A DNA stretch of 64,000 bases from JAGNKE01 sp964583335. GTDB lineage: Bacteria > Pseudomonadota > Alphaproteobacteria > Micavibrionales > Micavibrionaceae. Numbering within the stretch: the first letter of the stretch is position 1; each line of letters starts with the position of its first letter. Below are positions 8,229-16,867 of this stretch, one piece after another. The translations under genes and the position numbers were made by a program. Below the pieces are notes generated by a model. It was not told the origin of the DNA and made no database searches. It was given only the letters and a program-made list of their open reading frames with translations. The stretch spans positions 124,001-188,000 of the forward strand of contig CAZOVG010000006.1 of NCBI GenBank assembly GCA_964583335.1. The letters run 5' to 3'.

Positions 8229-8927
8229 TTACACTTGCGTGTCTATGTTTTGGCCGGGTTCCGGCGGGGGATCGTTTGGATCGGCGGAGTCCGAACCCGC
8301 ATCCTTCACAACGCCGACTCGGGCGGGGCGGAGCAGGCGTTCGTGCAGCGTATAGCCGGGTTGGATGAGTTGGCAGATCGTTCCGGGCGGCAAGCCGGGG
8401 ATAGGGGCCTCAAACATGACCTCATGCAGGTTTGGGTCGAAAATCTGATGCATCGGTTCAAGCTTTTTGATGCCGTTCCGGTCAAAGACGGAGAGCATCT
8501 CGCGCTCTGTTGCCTCAATTCCGCTCAACAGGTTTTTTATGCGGTCGTCGATTTGTGCAAGGTCGGCCGGAACGGCCTCCAGCGCGCGACGCAGGTTATC
8601 GGCCACAGAGATCAGATCACGGGCGAAGCCGGAAATGGCATATTTACTAGCGTCTTCCTTCTCACGAGCCGCGCGGCGGCGCATGTTTTCGGTCTCGGCC
8701 ATGGCGCGGAGGGTCTGGTCCTTAGCCTTTTCCAGCTCCTTTTCGAGGCGCTCGATGTGCATTTTTTCCTCGGAGGGGTAATAACCCGCATGCGTCCCAG
8801 CTGGTGAAGAGGGCTCAGGGTCGGCTTTGCGTTGCTCAGCACCTTCGCTGGGCGCAGAGTCGAGCGGTTCATCATTCATGGGAGCATCGTTTGGGGCGGA
8901 TGTGTCTTTTTTCTGTGTTTCGTTCAT
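8229..8927 (-). CDS. grpE: Nucleotide exchange factor GrpE
   Basis: Releases ADP from DnaK. The N-terminal 75 or so residues are acidic and disordered. They are followed by the long dimerisation helix (EKMHIERLEKELEKAKDQTL) with the conserved AMAETENMRRRAAREKEDA segment, and by the beta-domain with GVEATEREM-like (SGIEATEREML) and LHEVMFEA/PGYTLHERLLRPARVGV motifs typical of GrpE. The start is ATG 8927 with AGGTG about eight bases upstream; the frame continues three codons further to a GTG at 8936. At 232 aa it is at the long end for the family. It lies between an exported orphan protein and dnaK. Confidence 0.95.
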   Translation of the reverse strand: MNETQKKDTSAPNDAPMNDEPLDSAPSEGAEQRKADPEPSSPAGTHAGYYPSEEKMHIERLEKELEKAKDQTLRAMAETENMRRRAAREKEDASKYAISGFARDLISVADNLRRALEAVPADLAQIDDRIKNLLSGIEATEREMLSVFDRNGIKKLEPMHQIFDPNLHEVMFEAPIPGLPPGTICQLIQPGYTLHERLLRPARVGVVKDAGSDSADPNDPPPEPGQNIDTQV

Positions 8928-8949
8928 TCTGAACACCTGAAATAAAGAG

Positions 8950-8974
8950 AGAAGGGCAGATGTTCTGCCCTTCT
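8950..8974 (-). terminator. Perfect 11-bp hairpin upstream of grpE
   Basis: AGAAGGGCAGA (8950-8960) pairs with TCTGCCCTTCT (8964-8974) around a three-base loop. On the minus strand it lies 22 bases after the stop of the exported orphan gene and is followed by a modestly T-rich run (CTCTTTATTT). It then runs straight into the grpE ribosome site. It may terminate the upstream gene or act as an attenuator between hrcA/orphan and grpE. Confidence 0.5.
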
Positions 8975-8996
8975 GCGGGGTTTTAGCAAAGACAGA

Positions 8997-9875
8997 TCAG
9001 TCGTACAAGCCCGGTTTGCGGGCGTAGACCGCCAGATCATAGGGCTGCTCAGCCGGCCCATCAGCACCGTACATGGTTTTCGTCGGGTGAATAGAGCCAA
9101 CCTGTTGGTCCCGCTCCGCAGAAGCGATCTGGTTCAAAATTTTTCCGCTTGGGTCGGTGTAGTATTTGATATTTTTGACCCAAACAGGACGTTCGAACTC
9201 CTTGAGCGTATCTTTCATGGGTATCAGGCCATTCTTTTCGGCAAACGCGTCGATCAGAGCTCCGACATCCTGTGCAGACTTGGCGGAGGGCGTGTGCAGA
9301 ATTACGGTGTTCGCGGGATAGAACCAGAATGTTTCATAGCCTCCGCCTGCAGGATACTTTGCCTCAAAAATGATCCGTTCTTTGTTTATATTGACCTTGA
9401 AGTCCGTAAATTTTCCGTATTTTTTGCTTTTCAAGCCAATGGTTTGAATATTTCGATCTATCAAGTCATCGCGATTCAGCCGAACGTCGAAAGACAGGGT
9501 GTGCGTTTCAATATTGCAGCTATAGGACCCGTAATGTCTTTCCAGATTGCGCAGTTCGAATTCTGGGTCTTCTTCGATTGAGATGTCCAGTTTTCTCTGG
9601 GAAAACACGAGGTTAATTTGCGGTTCCGTCACGCCTACGCAGCCCGAAACAACTCCCATATTCATGTAATGCATATTGAAGTCGCCCTCTTTGCCGTCCG
9701 AAACGCGCTGAATTGCCGCCGCGAAGAGACCGCGGGAGACGAGATTCAGGGCTACATCGTCTTCTTCCTCTTCGCCCGGCATCTGAGCATTGGCCGCTTG
9801 CGAGGTTATGAAAGTCATGCAGGGGAAGGCGAATACCATCAAAAGAGCAAAAATATAGAAGCGTTTTAGAGACAT
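8997..9875 (-). CDS. Exported protein of unknown function between hrcA and grpE
   Basis: No family recognised. The first 31 residues form a clear signal peptide (basic MSLKR, hydrophobic core, then SQAANAQ cleavage region), so the mature protein of about 260 residues is periplasmic. An acidic GEEEEDD segment follows the cleavage site. Two cysteines in VVSGCVGV and GSYSCNIE could form a disulfide. The rest looks like a beta-rich globular domain. Its place between hrcA and grpE interrupts a pair that is usually adjacent in related genomes, and a hairpin separates it from grpE. Envelope-stress involvement is only a suggestion from position. Confidence 0.8.
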   Translation of the reverse strand: MSLKRFYIFALLMVFAFPCMTFITSQAANAQMPGEEEEDDVALNLVSRGLFAAAIQRVSDGKEGDFNMHYMNMGVVSGCVGVTEPQINLVFSQRKLDISIEEDPEFELRNLERHYGSYSCNIETHTLSFDVRLNRDDLIDRNIQTIGLKSKKYGKFTDFKVNINKERIIFEAKYPAGGGYETFWFYPANTVILHTPSAKSAQDVGALIDAFAEKNGLIPMKDTLKEFERPVWVKNIKYYTDPSGKILNQIASAERDQQVGSIHPTKTMYGADGPAEQPYDLAVYARKPGLYD

Positions 9876-10014
9876 AGCTTGAACCCAAAGTAAGAAAAAA
9901 CCGTAACTACTTTAACGCGGAACGCCCGAACAGGCAAAACATATATGAAATGCTGCTGGCTTTTCCTGCTCGTCGATAAATTCGTATTTTCTAATATTTA
10001 TTGTGGCGATGGCA

Positions 10015-11064
10015 TTATGTGCGGTTGAGGAGGCGCCCGATGATCTGGGAGGTGTAGTCCACCATCGGGATGATTCGGTCGTAATCGAGGCGGGTCGGGC
10101 CGATGACGCCGATGGCGCCGACGATCTTCTGGCTGGCGGATTTATAAGGCGCGATAATAAGGGACCAGCCGGACTGGTCGAAAATCTTGTTCTCAGAGCC
10201 GATGAATATCTGCACACCTTCGGCCTCGCCGAGGCTCTCGATCAGGCTGAGCATGATCTCCTGCTCCTCCAGATAACTCAGCAGGGCGCGGGCGCGGTGA
10301 AGGTCTTCGAGGGCCTTTACGTCCTCAAGCAGGTGCGATTGGCCGCGCACAATCATGTAACCGGCGCCCTTTTCGCTCTGGTTTCGCAGGGGCAGGGCCA
10401 GCCCGGCCTCGACGAGGCTGGTGGTGATCTTGTCCAGCTGCGTACGATTGAGGCGGATATCCTCCGCGACCTCTTTCTGGGCTTCGCCGATCGTCTTGCC
10501 CGCAAGACGGCTGTTGAGATAATTCGAGGCGGCGATCAGGTTGCCCTGGGGAATATTCTCCGGCACGTCCATAATCCGGTTTTCGACCATTCCGTTTTCC
10601 ATAACCAGAACAACCAAAACCCGGCGCGGCTCCAGCGGGATAAACTGGATCTGTTTGATGGCGTTGTTAATTTTGGGCGCGACGACAAGGCTGGCGCAGG
10701 AACACAGGCCCGAAAGCAGGTCGGTGGCCTTTTCCAGCGCGTCGTTGACGGTGTTTCCGGCGCTGAGGCAGGAGGCTTCGATTTTCTTGCGTTCGCCTGC
10801 CGTTAGATTTCCGATTTCCATAAGGCCGTCGATGTAAAGGCGCAGCCCCGTCTGGGTCGGCATGCGGCCTGCCGAGGTGTGCGGGGCATAGAGCAGGCCC
10901 ATATCCTCAAGATCGGCCATGCTGTTGCGGATGCTGGCGGGGGAGAGGCCCATCGCGGTGGCGCGGGAAATCGTCCGGGAGCCGACGGGCTGTCCGGTTT
11001 CCAAGTATGTGTCTACGATGAAACGGAAAATTTCCCGTGAACGTTCGTTTAACTCGCTTATCAT
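10015..11064 (-). CDS. hrcA: Heat-inducible transcription repressor HrcA
   Basis: Represses chaperone genes by binding CIRCE operators and is itself activated by GroEL. The N-terminal winged helix covers residues 1-75 (YLETGQPVGSRTISRATAMGLSPASIRNSMADLEDMG) and the family signature TSAGRMPTQTGLRLYIDGLM follows. The C-terminal GAF-like domain contains VIGPTRLDYDRIIPMVDY. The start is ATG 11064, giving 349 aa in line with the family; the frame runs a further 20 codons upstream but that part overlaps the promoter. The promoter found here would start transcription at the ATG itself. It is divergent from rph, a classic arrangement. Confidence 0.96.
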   Translation of the reverse strand: MISELNERSREIFRFIVDTYLETGQPVGSRTISRATAMGLSPASIRNSMADLEDMGLLYAPHTSAGRMPTQTGLRLYIDGLMEIGNLTAGERKKIEASCLSAGNTVNDALEKATDLLSGLCSCASLVVAPKINNAIKQIQFIPLEPRRVLVVLVMENGMVENRIMDVPENIPQGNLIAASNYLNSRLAGKTIGEAQKEVAEDIRLNRTQLDKITTSLVEAGLALPLRNQSEKGAGYMIVRGQSHLLEDVKALEDLHRARALLSYLEEQEIMLSLIESLGEAEGVQIFIGSENKIFDQSGWSLIIAPYKSASQKIVGAIGVIGPTRLDYDRIIPMVDYTSQIIGRLLNRT

Positions 11065-11070
11065 GTAACT

Positions 11071-11099
11071 ATAATAAATGCGCGGAGGAAAATTGACAA
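11071..11099 (-). promoter_or_regulatory. hrcA promoter, predicted leaderless
   Basis: On the minus strand TTGTCA (11099-11094), a 17-base spacer and TATTAT (11076-11071) give five of six matches in each box. The -10 ends six bases before the hrcA ATG (11064), so transcription should begin at or within a base or two of the start codon. No Shine-Dalgarno lies between. Its -35 overlaps the -35 of the divergent rph promoter. Confidence 0.6.
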
Positions 11100-11120
11100 T
11101 TCCCCGCAGAGAGTTAGAGT
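11093..11120 (+). promoter_or_regulatory. rph promoter
   Basis: TTGACA at 11093-11098 is a perfect -35; a 16-base spacer leads to TAGAGT (11115-11120), four of six matches to the -10 consensus. The start codon of rph lies 45 bases downstream. The -35 box is shared, on the opposite strand, with the hrcA promoter. Confidence 0.5.
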
Positions 11121-11165
11121 GCATCCGACTTTAACATGATTAACGTTTGAAAGAGCACAGATATT

Positions 11166-11885
11166 ATGGACAGACCTTCGGGCCGCTCGGCGGCGCAATT
11201 ACGAAACGTGGAGCTTTTGACTGGCGTTTCTAAACATGCAGAGGGGTCCTGCCTCGTCAAATTCGGGGATACGCACGTTCTGTGCCTCGCTACCGTCGAA
11301 ACGCGGGTTCCGCCTTGGATGAAGAATTCCGGCAAAGGTTGGGTGACGGCGGAATACGGGATGATTCCCCGCTCGACCAACGAGCGGATGGACCGCGAGG
11401 CCGCGCGCGGCAAGCAGAGCGGGCGCACGCAGGAAATCCAGCGCCTTATCGGGCGCTCCCTGCGCTCGGTCGTCAATCTGGAAGCGATGGGCGAATGCCA
11501 GATCCGCATCGACTGCGACGTGATACAGGCTGATGGCGGCACCCGCACGGCGGCGATCACGGGCGGGTTCGTCGCCCTGCATCAGGCGTTTTCGCATATG
11601 CTTACTGTTGGGCTGATCAAGAGCATCCCGATCAACGATACGGTCAGCGCCATTTCGTGCGGTATTGCCTTGGGTACGCCTGTTCTGGACCTTGATTATG
11701 CCGAAGATTCGACGGCGGATACGGATGCAAACTTCGTGATCACCGGGCGCGGGGCGCTGGTCGAGATTCAATGTACGGCTGAGAAGGACCCGTTTACGGA
11801 AGAGCAATTCGCAGAGCTGCTGAAACTTGCCAAGCAGGGCTGTCAGAGCCTGACCGACATGCAGCGCGCGGTTCTGGGCCTCTGA
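11166..11885 (+). CDS. rph: Ribonuclease PH
   Basis: Phosphorolytic 3'-5' exoribonuclease that trims tRNA precursors. The family N-terminus RPSGRSAAQLR is present, followed by KFGDTHVLCLATVE, GWVTAEYGMIPRSTNERMDREA, GRTQEIQRLIGRSLRSVVN and the DLDYAEDSTADTDANFVITG metal/phosphate region. The length of 239 aa is normal. The start ATG 11166 has GAAAGAG upstream. It is the first gene of rph-rdgB-hemW, with two bases between rph and rdgB, and is divergent from hrcA. Confidence 0.97.
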   Translation: MDRPSGRSAAQLRNVELLTGVSKHAEGSCLVKFGDTHVLCLATVETRVPPWMKNSGKGWVTAEYGMIPRSTNERMDREAARGKQSGRTQEIQRLIGRSLRSVVNLEAMGECQIRIDCDVIQADGGTRTAAITGGFVALHQAFSHMLTVGLIKSIPINDTVSAISCGIALGTPVLDLDYAEDSTADTDANFVITGRGALVEIQCTAEKDPFTEEQFAELLKLAKQGCQSLTDMQRAVLGL

Positions 11886-11887
11886 CG

Positions 11888-12487
11888 ATGCGGTGCATTC
11901 TTCCGGGCGAGCAGTTGTTGATCGCTACACATAACAGCGGCAAAGCCCGGGAGATCGGTGCGCTGCTCTCGCCCTATATCGGTTCGTTCACGACTTCGGC
12001 GGAGATGGGGCTGCCCGAGCCGGAAGAGACGGGCGATACATTTACCGCCAACGCGCTTCTGAAGGCGCGGCAGGCGGCGCGGGAGAGCGGGCTCGTGGCG
12101 CTGGCGGACGATAGCGGGCTTTCCGTTACGGCGCTGGGCGGCGACCCCGGGATTTATTCCGCACGGTGGGGCGGGCCGAACAAGGATTTCAGACTGGCAA
12201 TGCAGAAGGTCCATGATGCGCTTGAAGGGCAGACCGACCGTTCGGCCTGTTTCATCTGCGTTCTAGCGCTCGCGTGGCCGGACGGGGAAGCCTATACGTT
12301 CGAGGGGCGCATCGACGGGCAGATCGTCTGGCCCGCGCGGGGCGATAAGGGCTTCGGTTACGACCCTATTTTCGTTGCGGACGGGCACAACCGGACGTTT
12401 GCCGAGATCGAGCCAGAGGAAAAGCAAGCCATCAGCCACCGGGCGAGGGCGTTTGAGAAGCTTGTGAACGCTCTGGCGGCTGCGTGA
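11888..12487 (+). CDS. rdgB: dITP/XTP pyrophosphatase (RdgB/HAM1 family)
   Basis: Hydrolyses non-canonical purine nucleoside triphosphates (dITP, ITP, XTP) and keeps them out of DNA. The N-terminal nucleotide-binding motif ATHNSGKAREI is at residues 13-23, the catalytic DDSGLSV near residue 78, and the C-terminal GDKGFGYDPIF and SHRARAFEKL blocks close the active site. The 199-residue length is normal. The start follows the rph stop by two bases, so the genes are co-transcribed and probably translationally coupled. Confidence 0.96.
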   Translation: MRCILPGEQLLIATHNSGKAREIGALLSPYIGSFTTSAEMGLPEPEETGDTFTANALLKARQAARESGLVALADDSGLSVTALGGDPGIYSARWGGPNKDFRLAMQKVHDALEGQTDRSACFICVLALAWPDGEAYTFEGRIDGQIVWPARGDKGFGYDPIFVADGHNRTFAEIEPEEKQAISHRARAFEKLVNALAAA

Positions 12488-12500
12488 TATAAGGGACTCC

Positions 12501-13661
12501 ATGTTTTCAAAGGGACAAGCCGGGGTTTATATCCACTGGCCGTTTTGCGCGGCCAAGTGCCCGTATTGCGATTTCAATTCCCACACGCGCGAGCGGATTG
12601 ACGAGGAAGCGTGGGCGCAGGCTTATGAGCGGGCGCTGGATCACTATGCGCGGCTATTGCCGGAGATAGAGGTCGTTTCGGTTTTTTTCGGCGGCGGTAC
12701 GCCCTCGCTGATGAAGCCCCGAACGGTCGAGCGGATTATTAACCGGATTCGCGGCGGATGGCGTACGGCCAACGATCTTGAAATTACTCTGGAGGCCAAT
12801 CCAACCTCTGTCGAAGCGCAGAAATTCCGCGATTTCAGAACGGCGGGGGTCAACCGCGTCTCGCTCGGTATTCAGGCGCTCAACGATACGGACCTGAAAT
12901 TCCTCGGGCGGGAGCACAATGCGCGGGAAGCGATGCAGGCGATCGAGATCGCGGGGCAGACGTTCACGCGTTACAGTTTCGATTTGATCTATGCACGCCC
13001 GGGACAAACGCCGGAGGCGTGGGCGAACGAGTTGCGCTCCGCCCTGCCGCTCGCGCGCGGGCATTTGTCGCTCTACCAATTGACGATCGAGCGGAGCACG
13101 CCGTTTTACATGCGCCACGCGCGGGGCGAGTTTTCCATCCCCGACGATGTGCAGGGGGCGGAGCTTTATACGGTTACGCAGGAGATTTGCGATGATTCCG
13201 GGATTCCGATGTATGAGGTTTCCAACCACGCCGCGCCGGGGCAGGAATGCCGCCACAATCTGATCTACTGGCATTACGCGGATTATATCGGCGTGGGGCC
13301 GGGTGCGCACGGGCGCTATGCGATGAACGGGCAGAAAGTGGCGACGCGGGATCACAGCGCGCCGGAAATCTGGCTGGAGCGGGTCGCGGCTCAGGGGCAC
13401 GGGGCGCATGAGCCGGAGCCCGTGGACATGCGGGCACAGATGGAAGAAGCCATTATGGTCGGGCTGCGGCTGCGCGATGGGATCGAGACGGCGAGCTTCA
13501 TGAACAGGTTCGGGCGAAGCCCCGCCGAGATTTTTCATGCCGAGCATTTCAGGATCGCCCGTGAGGAAGGCTGGATCGCCGAGCGGGGCGGGCGGCTTGC
13601 GCTCACGCTCGAGGGCATACTACGACTGGACAGCCTGATTAAATATCTTCTCAGCGATTAA
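12501..13661 (+). CDS. hemW: Heme chaperone HemW (radical SAM, coproporphyrinogen III oxidase-like)
   Basis: HemW binds heme and a radical-SAM iron-sulfur cluster and is thought to insert heme into respiratory proteins; older annotations call it oxygen-independent coproporphyrinogen oxidase. The cluster motif C-X3-C-X2-C is at residues 16, 20 and 23 (HWPFCAAKCPYCDFNSH) and the FFGGGTPSLM motif near 65. The HemN-type C-terminal domain (MEEAIMVGLRLRDGIE) follows. HemW lacks the extra N-terminal residues of true HemN, as here. The start ATG 12501 has AAGGGA just upstream; it lies 13 bases after rdgB. Confidence 0.93.
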   Translation: MFSKGQAGVYIHWPFCAAKCPYCDFNSHTRERIDEEAWAQAYERALDHYARLLPEIEVVSVFFGGGTPSLMKPRTVERIINRIRGGWRTANDLEITLEANPTSVEAQKFRDFRTAGVNRVSLGIQALNDTDLKFLGREHNAREAMQAIEIAGQTFTRYSFDLIYARPGQTPEAWANELRSALPLARGHLSLYQLTIERSTPFYMRHARGEFSIPDDVQGAELYTVTQEICDDSGIPMYEVSNHAAPGQECRHNLIYWHYADYIGVGPGAHGRYAMNGQKVATRDHSAPEIWLERVAAQGHGAHEPEPVDMRAQMEEAIMVGLRLRDGIETASFMNRFGRSPAEIFHAEHFRIAREEGWIAERGGRLALTLEGILRLDSLIKYLLSD

Positions 13662-13687
13662 AACCAATTCATCTGGCCAAAACAAAA

Positions 13688-13710
13688 ACGGCGGAGATGA
13701 ACTCCGCCGT
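13688..13710. terminator. Bidirectional terminator between hemW and the convergent exported-protein gene
   Basis: ACGGCGGAG pairs perfectly with CTCCGCCGT around a five-base loop. On the minus strand the stem is followed by TTTTGTTTT, a good terminator tail for the gene ending at 13738. On the plus strand the tail is weaker (CTTC). It lies between two convergent genes. Confidence 0.75.
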
Positions 13711-13737
13711 CTTCAAGTCTGTCGTGTCTACGTCCGA

Positions 13738-15450
13738 TTAGTAGGGCAGGGGCTGTTTCGCGCCGCCAGCGGCGGGGGTTTGCTCGCTCGGCATCGGTTC
13801 GCCCGGGGCGGGACCGCCCATCGGCATATCCTGACCGTTCACGGTCACCTTGCCATCGGCGGTCACCTTGATGTCGTAGTTGTAACCCGGCTTGCCGTCC
13901 GGACCAGCCGCCGCCGCGCCATACTGCTTGAGCATTTCAAGCTGGGACGCGACATCGTTGAACTCATAGGCGTTGGGGAAATTGGGGTCCGCAGCCGCGG
14001 TCTTCAGGCGCGTCAGCAACTCGTCCAGACCGTCGAAACGGCCGTTGAGGCTGGCGATAAAGTGCATAACCGCCGCCGGGTCGGCTGTGACCTGACCGTT
14101 CAGAGTCGCCTTGTAGTCCTTGCCGTTCACATAGTTGTCCTTCACGGCGATTTCCGTTCCGGCTTGTGTTAGCATCATCGGAACCTGCATCATGAGGCCC
14201 ATAGCGGCCATCGGCCCCGTATCGGGGTTCGCCACGACCGCCTTACCGACGTTCATGCCTGCGGCCCAGAGGGACTGCAGCGGAATTTTACCCGCCGTCA
14301 GGTCAATATTGACCGCATCGGGGATAACCCCCTCGTAGCCCGCGGGCACGGGGTCGACCGTGATGCCGGAATAGCCGAAGTTCAGGTTGAGGGAGCTTGT
14401 GTCGGATTTAATACCTTCGATACCAAAACCGATTGAGGCTGCTGCGAGTTTGAGGTTTTTCAACTCATCGGCAGGCGCATCCGCTGCTGGTGTCGCCGCC
14501 ACTTCGAAATTCTCAAGACCGTATTTGAAGCTCATTCCTTCGAAGTCGTTGACCGACAACAAAGCGTTAATCAACTCTTCAACCTGAGCAGCCGAGGGGG
14601 TTTGTCCACTCATACCTGCGTCTTGAAAAGATTTCATCTTCTCGCCGAAAGAAATAAATTTTGTCTTGTATTCATCGACCGAGATCAACTTGTAGCGTGT
14701 GATGGTGGCCACGAGGTTCAGCGCACCGAGGCTGATCTTGACGTCTTCATCCGGAACGTCGAAGGACATGCCGGATACGCGCACTGTGCTTGGTCCGGTC
14801 ACATACCCTTGACCGTCATCTTCGAGGTTCGTGTTCATCGCGATCTCGGGAACCAAGAAGTCGCTGGTCTCACCGGCGGAGTTGACGCTGAACTTGACGT
14901 TTTTGAGAACCGAGTTCAGTTTCAGGAAGTTTCCGGAGGCCTCATGCAGCAGGCCGGAGGTATTCTGTTCGCCTATGGTTGCGGTCATCGCGAATTCGTT
15001 GGCGATGCCGAACGACATCGTGCCGGGCAGGGCGACGGTCATTTTCCAAAGGCCGGGCTTTTCGTCGGGGATGGCGTTGATGGCCGTCTGTCCGAAATCG
15101 AGAGAGAATTCAGGTAAAACTTCCGCAGGCGCAGGAGCAGGTTGTGCGGCAGGATCTTGAGGGGTCGTGCCTTGAGCGGCCTCAATCTGCTTTTTAAGCT
15201 CTTCGCCGGCCTTGAACGAGACCTTCGGAAGGATGACGGCGTAATACTCGCCCTTGGGCTCTACGGTCACGTCGCCTTCGAATACGATATCAAGCTCGCC
15301 CGATACTTCATTCATTTCTTCCTGATTTTTGAGATATTTTGAAAATACCTCTTTCAGGTGCGCGGCGCCTGCGGCGTCGATTTGCGCGGCCTCGGCCTTA
15401 AAAGGCACGAAAGCGAACATTACTGCGGAGGCGAGAAGATATCTTTTCAT
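13738..15450 (-). CDS. Large exported protein of unknown function (570 aa)
   Basis: The signal peptide covers residues 1-21 (MKRYLLASAVMFAFVPFKAEAA), so the protein is exported. The mature part looks like a long series of amphipathic beta strands (FSLDFGQTAINAIPDEK, MSFGIANEFAMTATIG, LAAASIGFGIEGI, LNLNFGYSGITVDPV), with Pro/Ala linkers near residue 100 and at the C-terminus. This resembles large periplasmic or outer-membrane-associated proteins of alphaproteobacteria (for instance DUF2125-type), but I cannot confirm a family. It stands alone, convergent with hemW and divergent from the helicase-tail gene. Confidence 0.8.
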   Translation of the reverse strand: MKRYLLASAVMFAFVPFKAEAAQIDAAGAAHLKEVFSKYLKNQEEMNEVSGELDIVFEGDVTVEPKGEYYAVILPKVSFKAGEELKKQIEAAQGTTPQDPAAQPAPAPAEVLPEFSLDFGQTAINAIPDEKPGLWKMTVALPGTMSFGIANEFAMTATIGEQNTSGLLHEASGNFLKLNSVLKNVKFSVNSAGETSDFLVPEIAMNTNLEDDGQGYVTGPSTVRVSGMSFDVPDEDVKISLGALNLVATITRYKLISVDEYKTKFISFGEKMKSFQDAGMSGQTPSAAQVEELINALLSVNDFEGMSFKYGLENFEVAATPAADAPADELKNLKLAAASIGFGIEGIKSDTSSLNLNFGYSGITVDPVPAGYEGVIPDAVNIDLTAGKIPLQSLWAAGMNVGKAVVANPDTGPMAAMGLMMQVPMMLTQAGTEIAVKDNYVNGKDYKATLNGQVTADPAAVMHFIASLNGRFDGLDELLTRLKTAAADPNFPNAYEFNDVASQLEMLKQYGAAAAGPDGKPGYNYDIKVTADGKVTVNGQDMPMGGPAPGEPMPSEQTPAAGGAKQPLPY

Positions 15451-15565
15451 TAGGAAAATCCCTGATAGAGTATGGAAAAATCAACAATCGCGCTCGAATT
15501 TATACAAAAACCCTTGCCGTGTCCAAGGATAAACTGCATTAATACGGCGCGTAACAAGGATTTTT

Positions 15566-16867
15566 ATGACTATGCTGAACGCAAAAGCCAACCAGTTTTC
15601 ACTATCGCCTGAAGGGATGATCCTCTGGCAGTCCAAGCCTGAGAGCCCCTTACCGGGGGAACCGGTAGCGCGGGTTGTGAAAGGTGAGCATGCCTTGCGT
15701 CCTGGTCTTGAGGTTCTTGAAAACCCTCTTACAGACGGTATCGATCGCGAACCTCTGAAGAATACACTGACTCTCTGGCTGAACACTCATATCGGGAGCG
15801 TTTTAGAGCCTCTGGTGTTTCTTGGAATTCAGCAGGGGGCGGCAGATTCCGACCCTGTGCAGACTATTTGCAAAACGCTTTACGATTCCCTCGGGATCGT
15901 GCCGCGCGAGGTTCTGGAAGACGAAATCTCCAAGCTGGATGCCGAACAGCGGGCCGTTGTGCGTTCTAAAAAGATCAAGCTCGGGCCTATCCTTGTTTTT
16001 ATTCCGCTTTTGAATAAACCTGCAGCGGTGCGCCTGCGCGGGCTTCTGTGGTCGATCGACCGTGAGCGCCCCTTGCCCGCACCCGTGCCGGCGGACGGGA
16101 TCGTCTCAGTGGCGATCGACGAGGCAACCGCGGACCGCGATTTCTTCCGCGCCGTCGGCTATCCGATTTACGCCGGGCGAGCCGTGCGGATTGACATGCT
16201 GGATCGCGTCATCAACGCCGTCTACGATCAGGCCGAGAAGGGTAAATTCAGCGCCAAGCATCAGATGGCCGAGTGGCTGGGTTGCTCTATTGAGAGCCTA
16301 TACAAAATTCTTGAGGCGATGGGGCATACTAAAATTTATGACCCCGCCGAGGATCCGGCCAAACAGGCGAGCGCCGAAACCGATCAAGCTGAAGCCGCTC
16401 AGACGGAGGCCGAAGCTCCCGCGCAGGAGGCCGCAGCTTCCGAGGACAAGCCCAAAGAACCCGCCGCCCCAGAAAGCAAGCCTGAGCTGGCCGTTTTCAG
16501 GCTTAAACGCGGCAAGGCCTTTGCCACGGGTCGTCCGCACGAAAAAAGACGCCCGTTTGTGCGTAAGGCTGAAGGCACCCCGCCTGACGCTCAAGAGGTT
16601 GAGGGTGAAGGTCGAAAATACGGCAAGAAGAGCGGCGAATTTTCCGGCAGCAAGAAGGATCGTTCTTCCGGGCGCGGGCGGGACGAGTTTTCAGGCGACC
16701 GCAAGAATAAAAAGAAAAGCGGAGGCAAGGATTTCCGTCGCGACAAGGATTCAGACCGAGCGGACGATCAGCGTGAAGCCCGTGTCATTTCTTTTGAAGT
16801 CAAGCGCAAGGACGAGGACTCTCCCTTCGCCATTCTTCAAAAACTGAAAGCGAAGGCCGATGAATAA
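15566..16867 (+). CDS. Free-standing protein like the C-terminal region of alphaproteobacterial MgpS-type helicases
   Basis: Residues 1-270 resemble the tail that follows the helicase core in a large alphaproteobacterial DEAD/DEAH helicase: NQFSLSPEGMILWQSKP, PVARVVKGEHALRP, LGIVPREVLEDEISKLD, AVVRSKKIKLGPILVFIPLLNKPAAVRLRGLLW. Here no helicase motifs are present, and the 115 bases upstream hold no helicase fragment, so this is a separate gene. Residues 280-430 are low complexity: an Ala/Glu/Pro-rich stretch and then a very basic Lys/Arg/Gly/Ser tail, typical of RNA-binding tails. The start ATG 15566 has AAGGA upstream. It overlaps the next gene by eight bases. The family link is from memory of the domain and should be confirmed by search. 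Confidence 0.6.
   Translation: MTMLNAKANQFSLSPEGMILWQSKPESPLPGEPVARVVKGEHALRPGLEVLENPLTDGIDREPLKNTLTLWLNTHIGSVLEPLVFLGIQQGAADSDPVQTICKTLYDSLGIVPREVLEDEISKLDAEQRAVVRSKKIKLGPILVFIPLLNKPAAVRLRGLLWSIDRERPLPAPVPADGIVSVAIDEATADRDFFRAVGYPIYAGRAVRIDMLDRVINAVYDQAEKGKFSAKHQMAEWLGCSIESLYKILEAMGHTKIYDPAEDPAKQASAETDQAEAAQTEAEAPAQEAAASEDKPKEPAAPESKPELAVFRLKRGKAFATGRPHEKRRPFVRKAEGTPPDAQEVEGEGRKYGKKSGEFSGSKKDRSSGRGRDEFSGDRKNKKKSGGKDFRRDKDSDRADDQREARVISFEVKRKDEDSPFAILQKLKAKADE

Noticed and set aside
11117..11122. GAGTGC, a possible half of a CIRCE operator
   Set aside because: The full TTAGCACTC-N9-GAGTGCTAA is absent here and in the gaps before grpE and dnaK; a single half is not enough.
12654..13547. Minus-strand open frame (297 codons) antisense to hemW
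   Set aside because: Shadow of hemW; Arg/Pro-rich translation.
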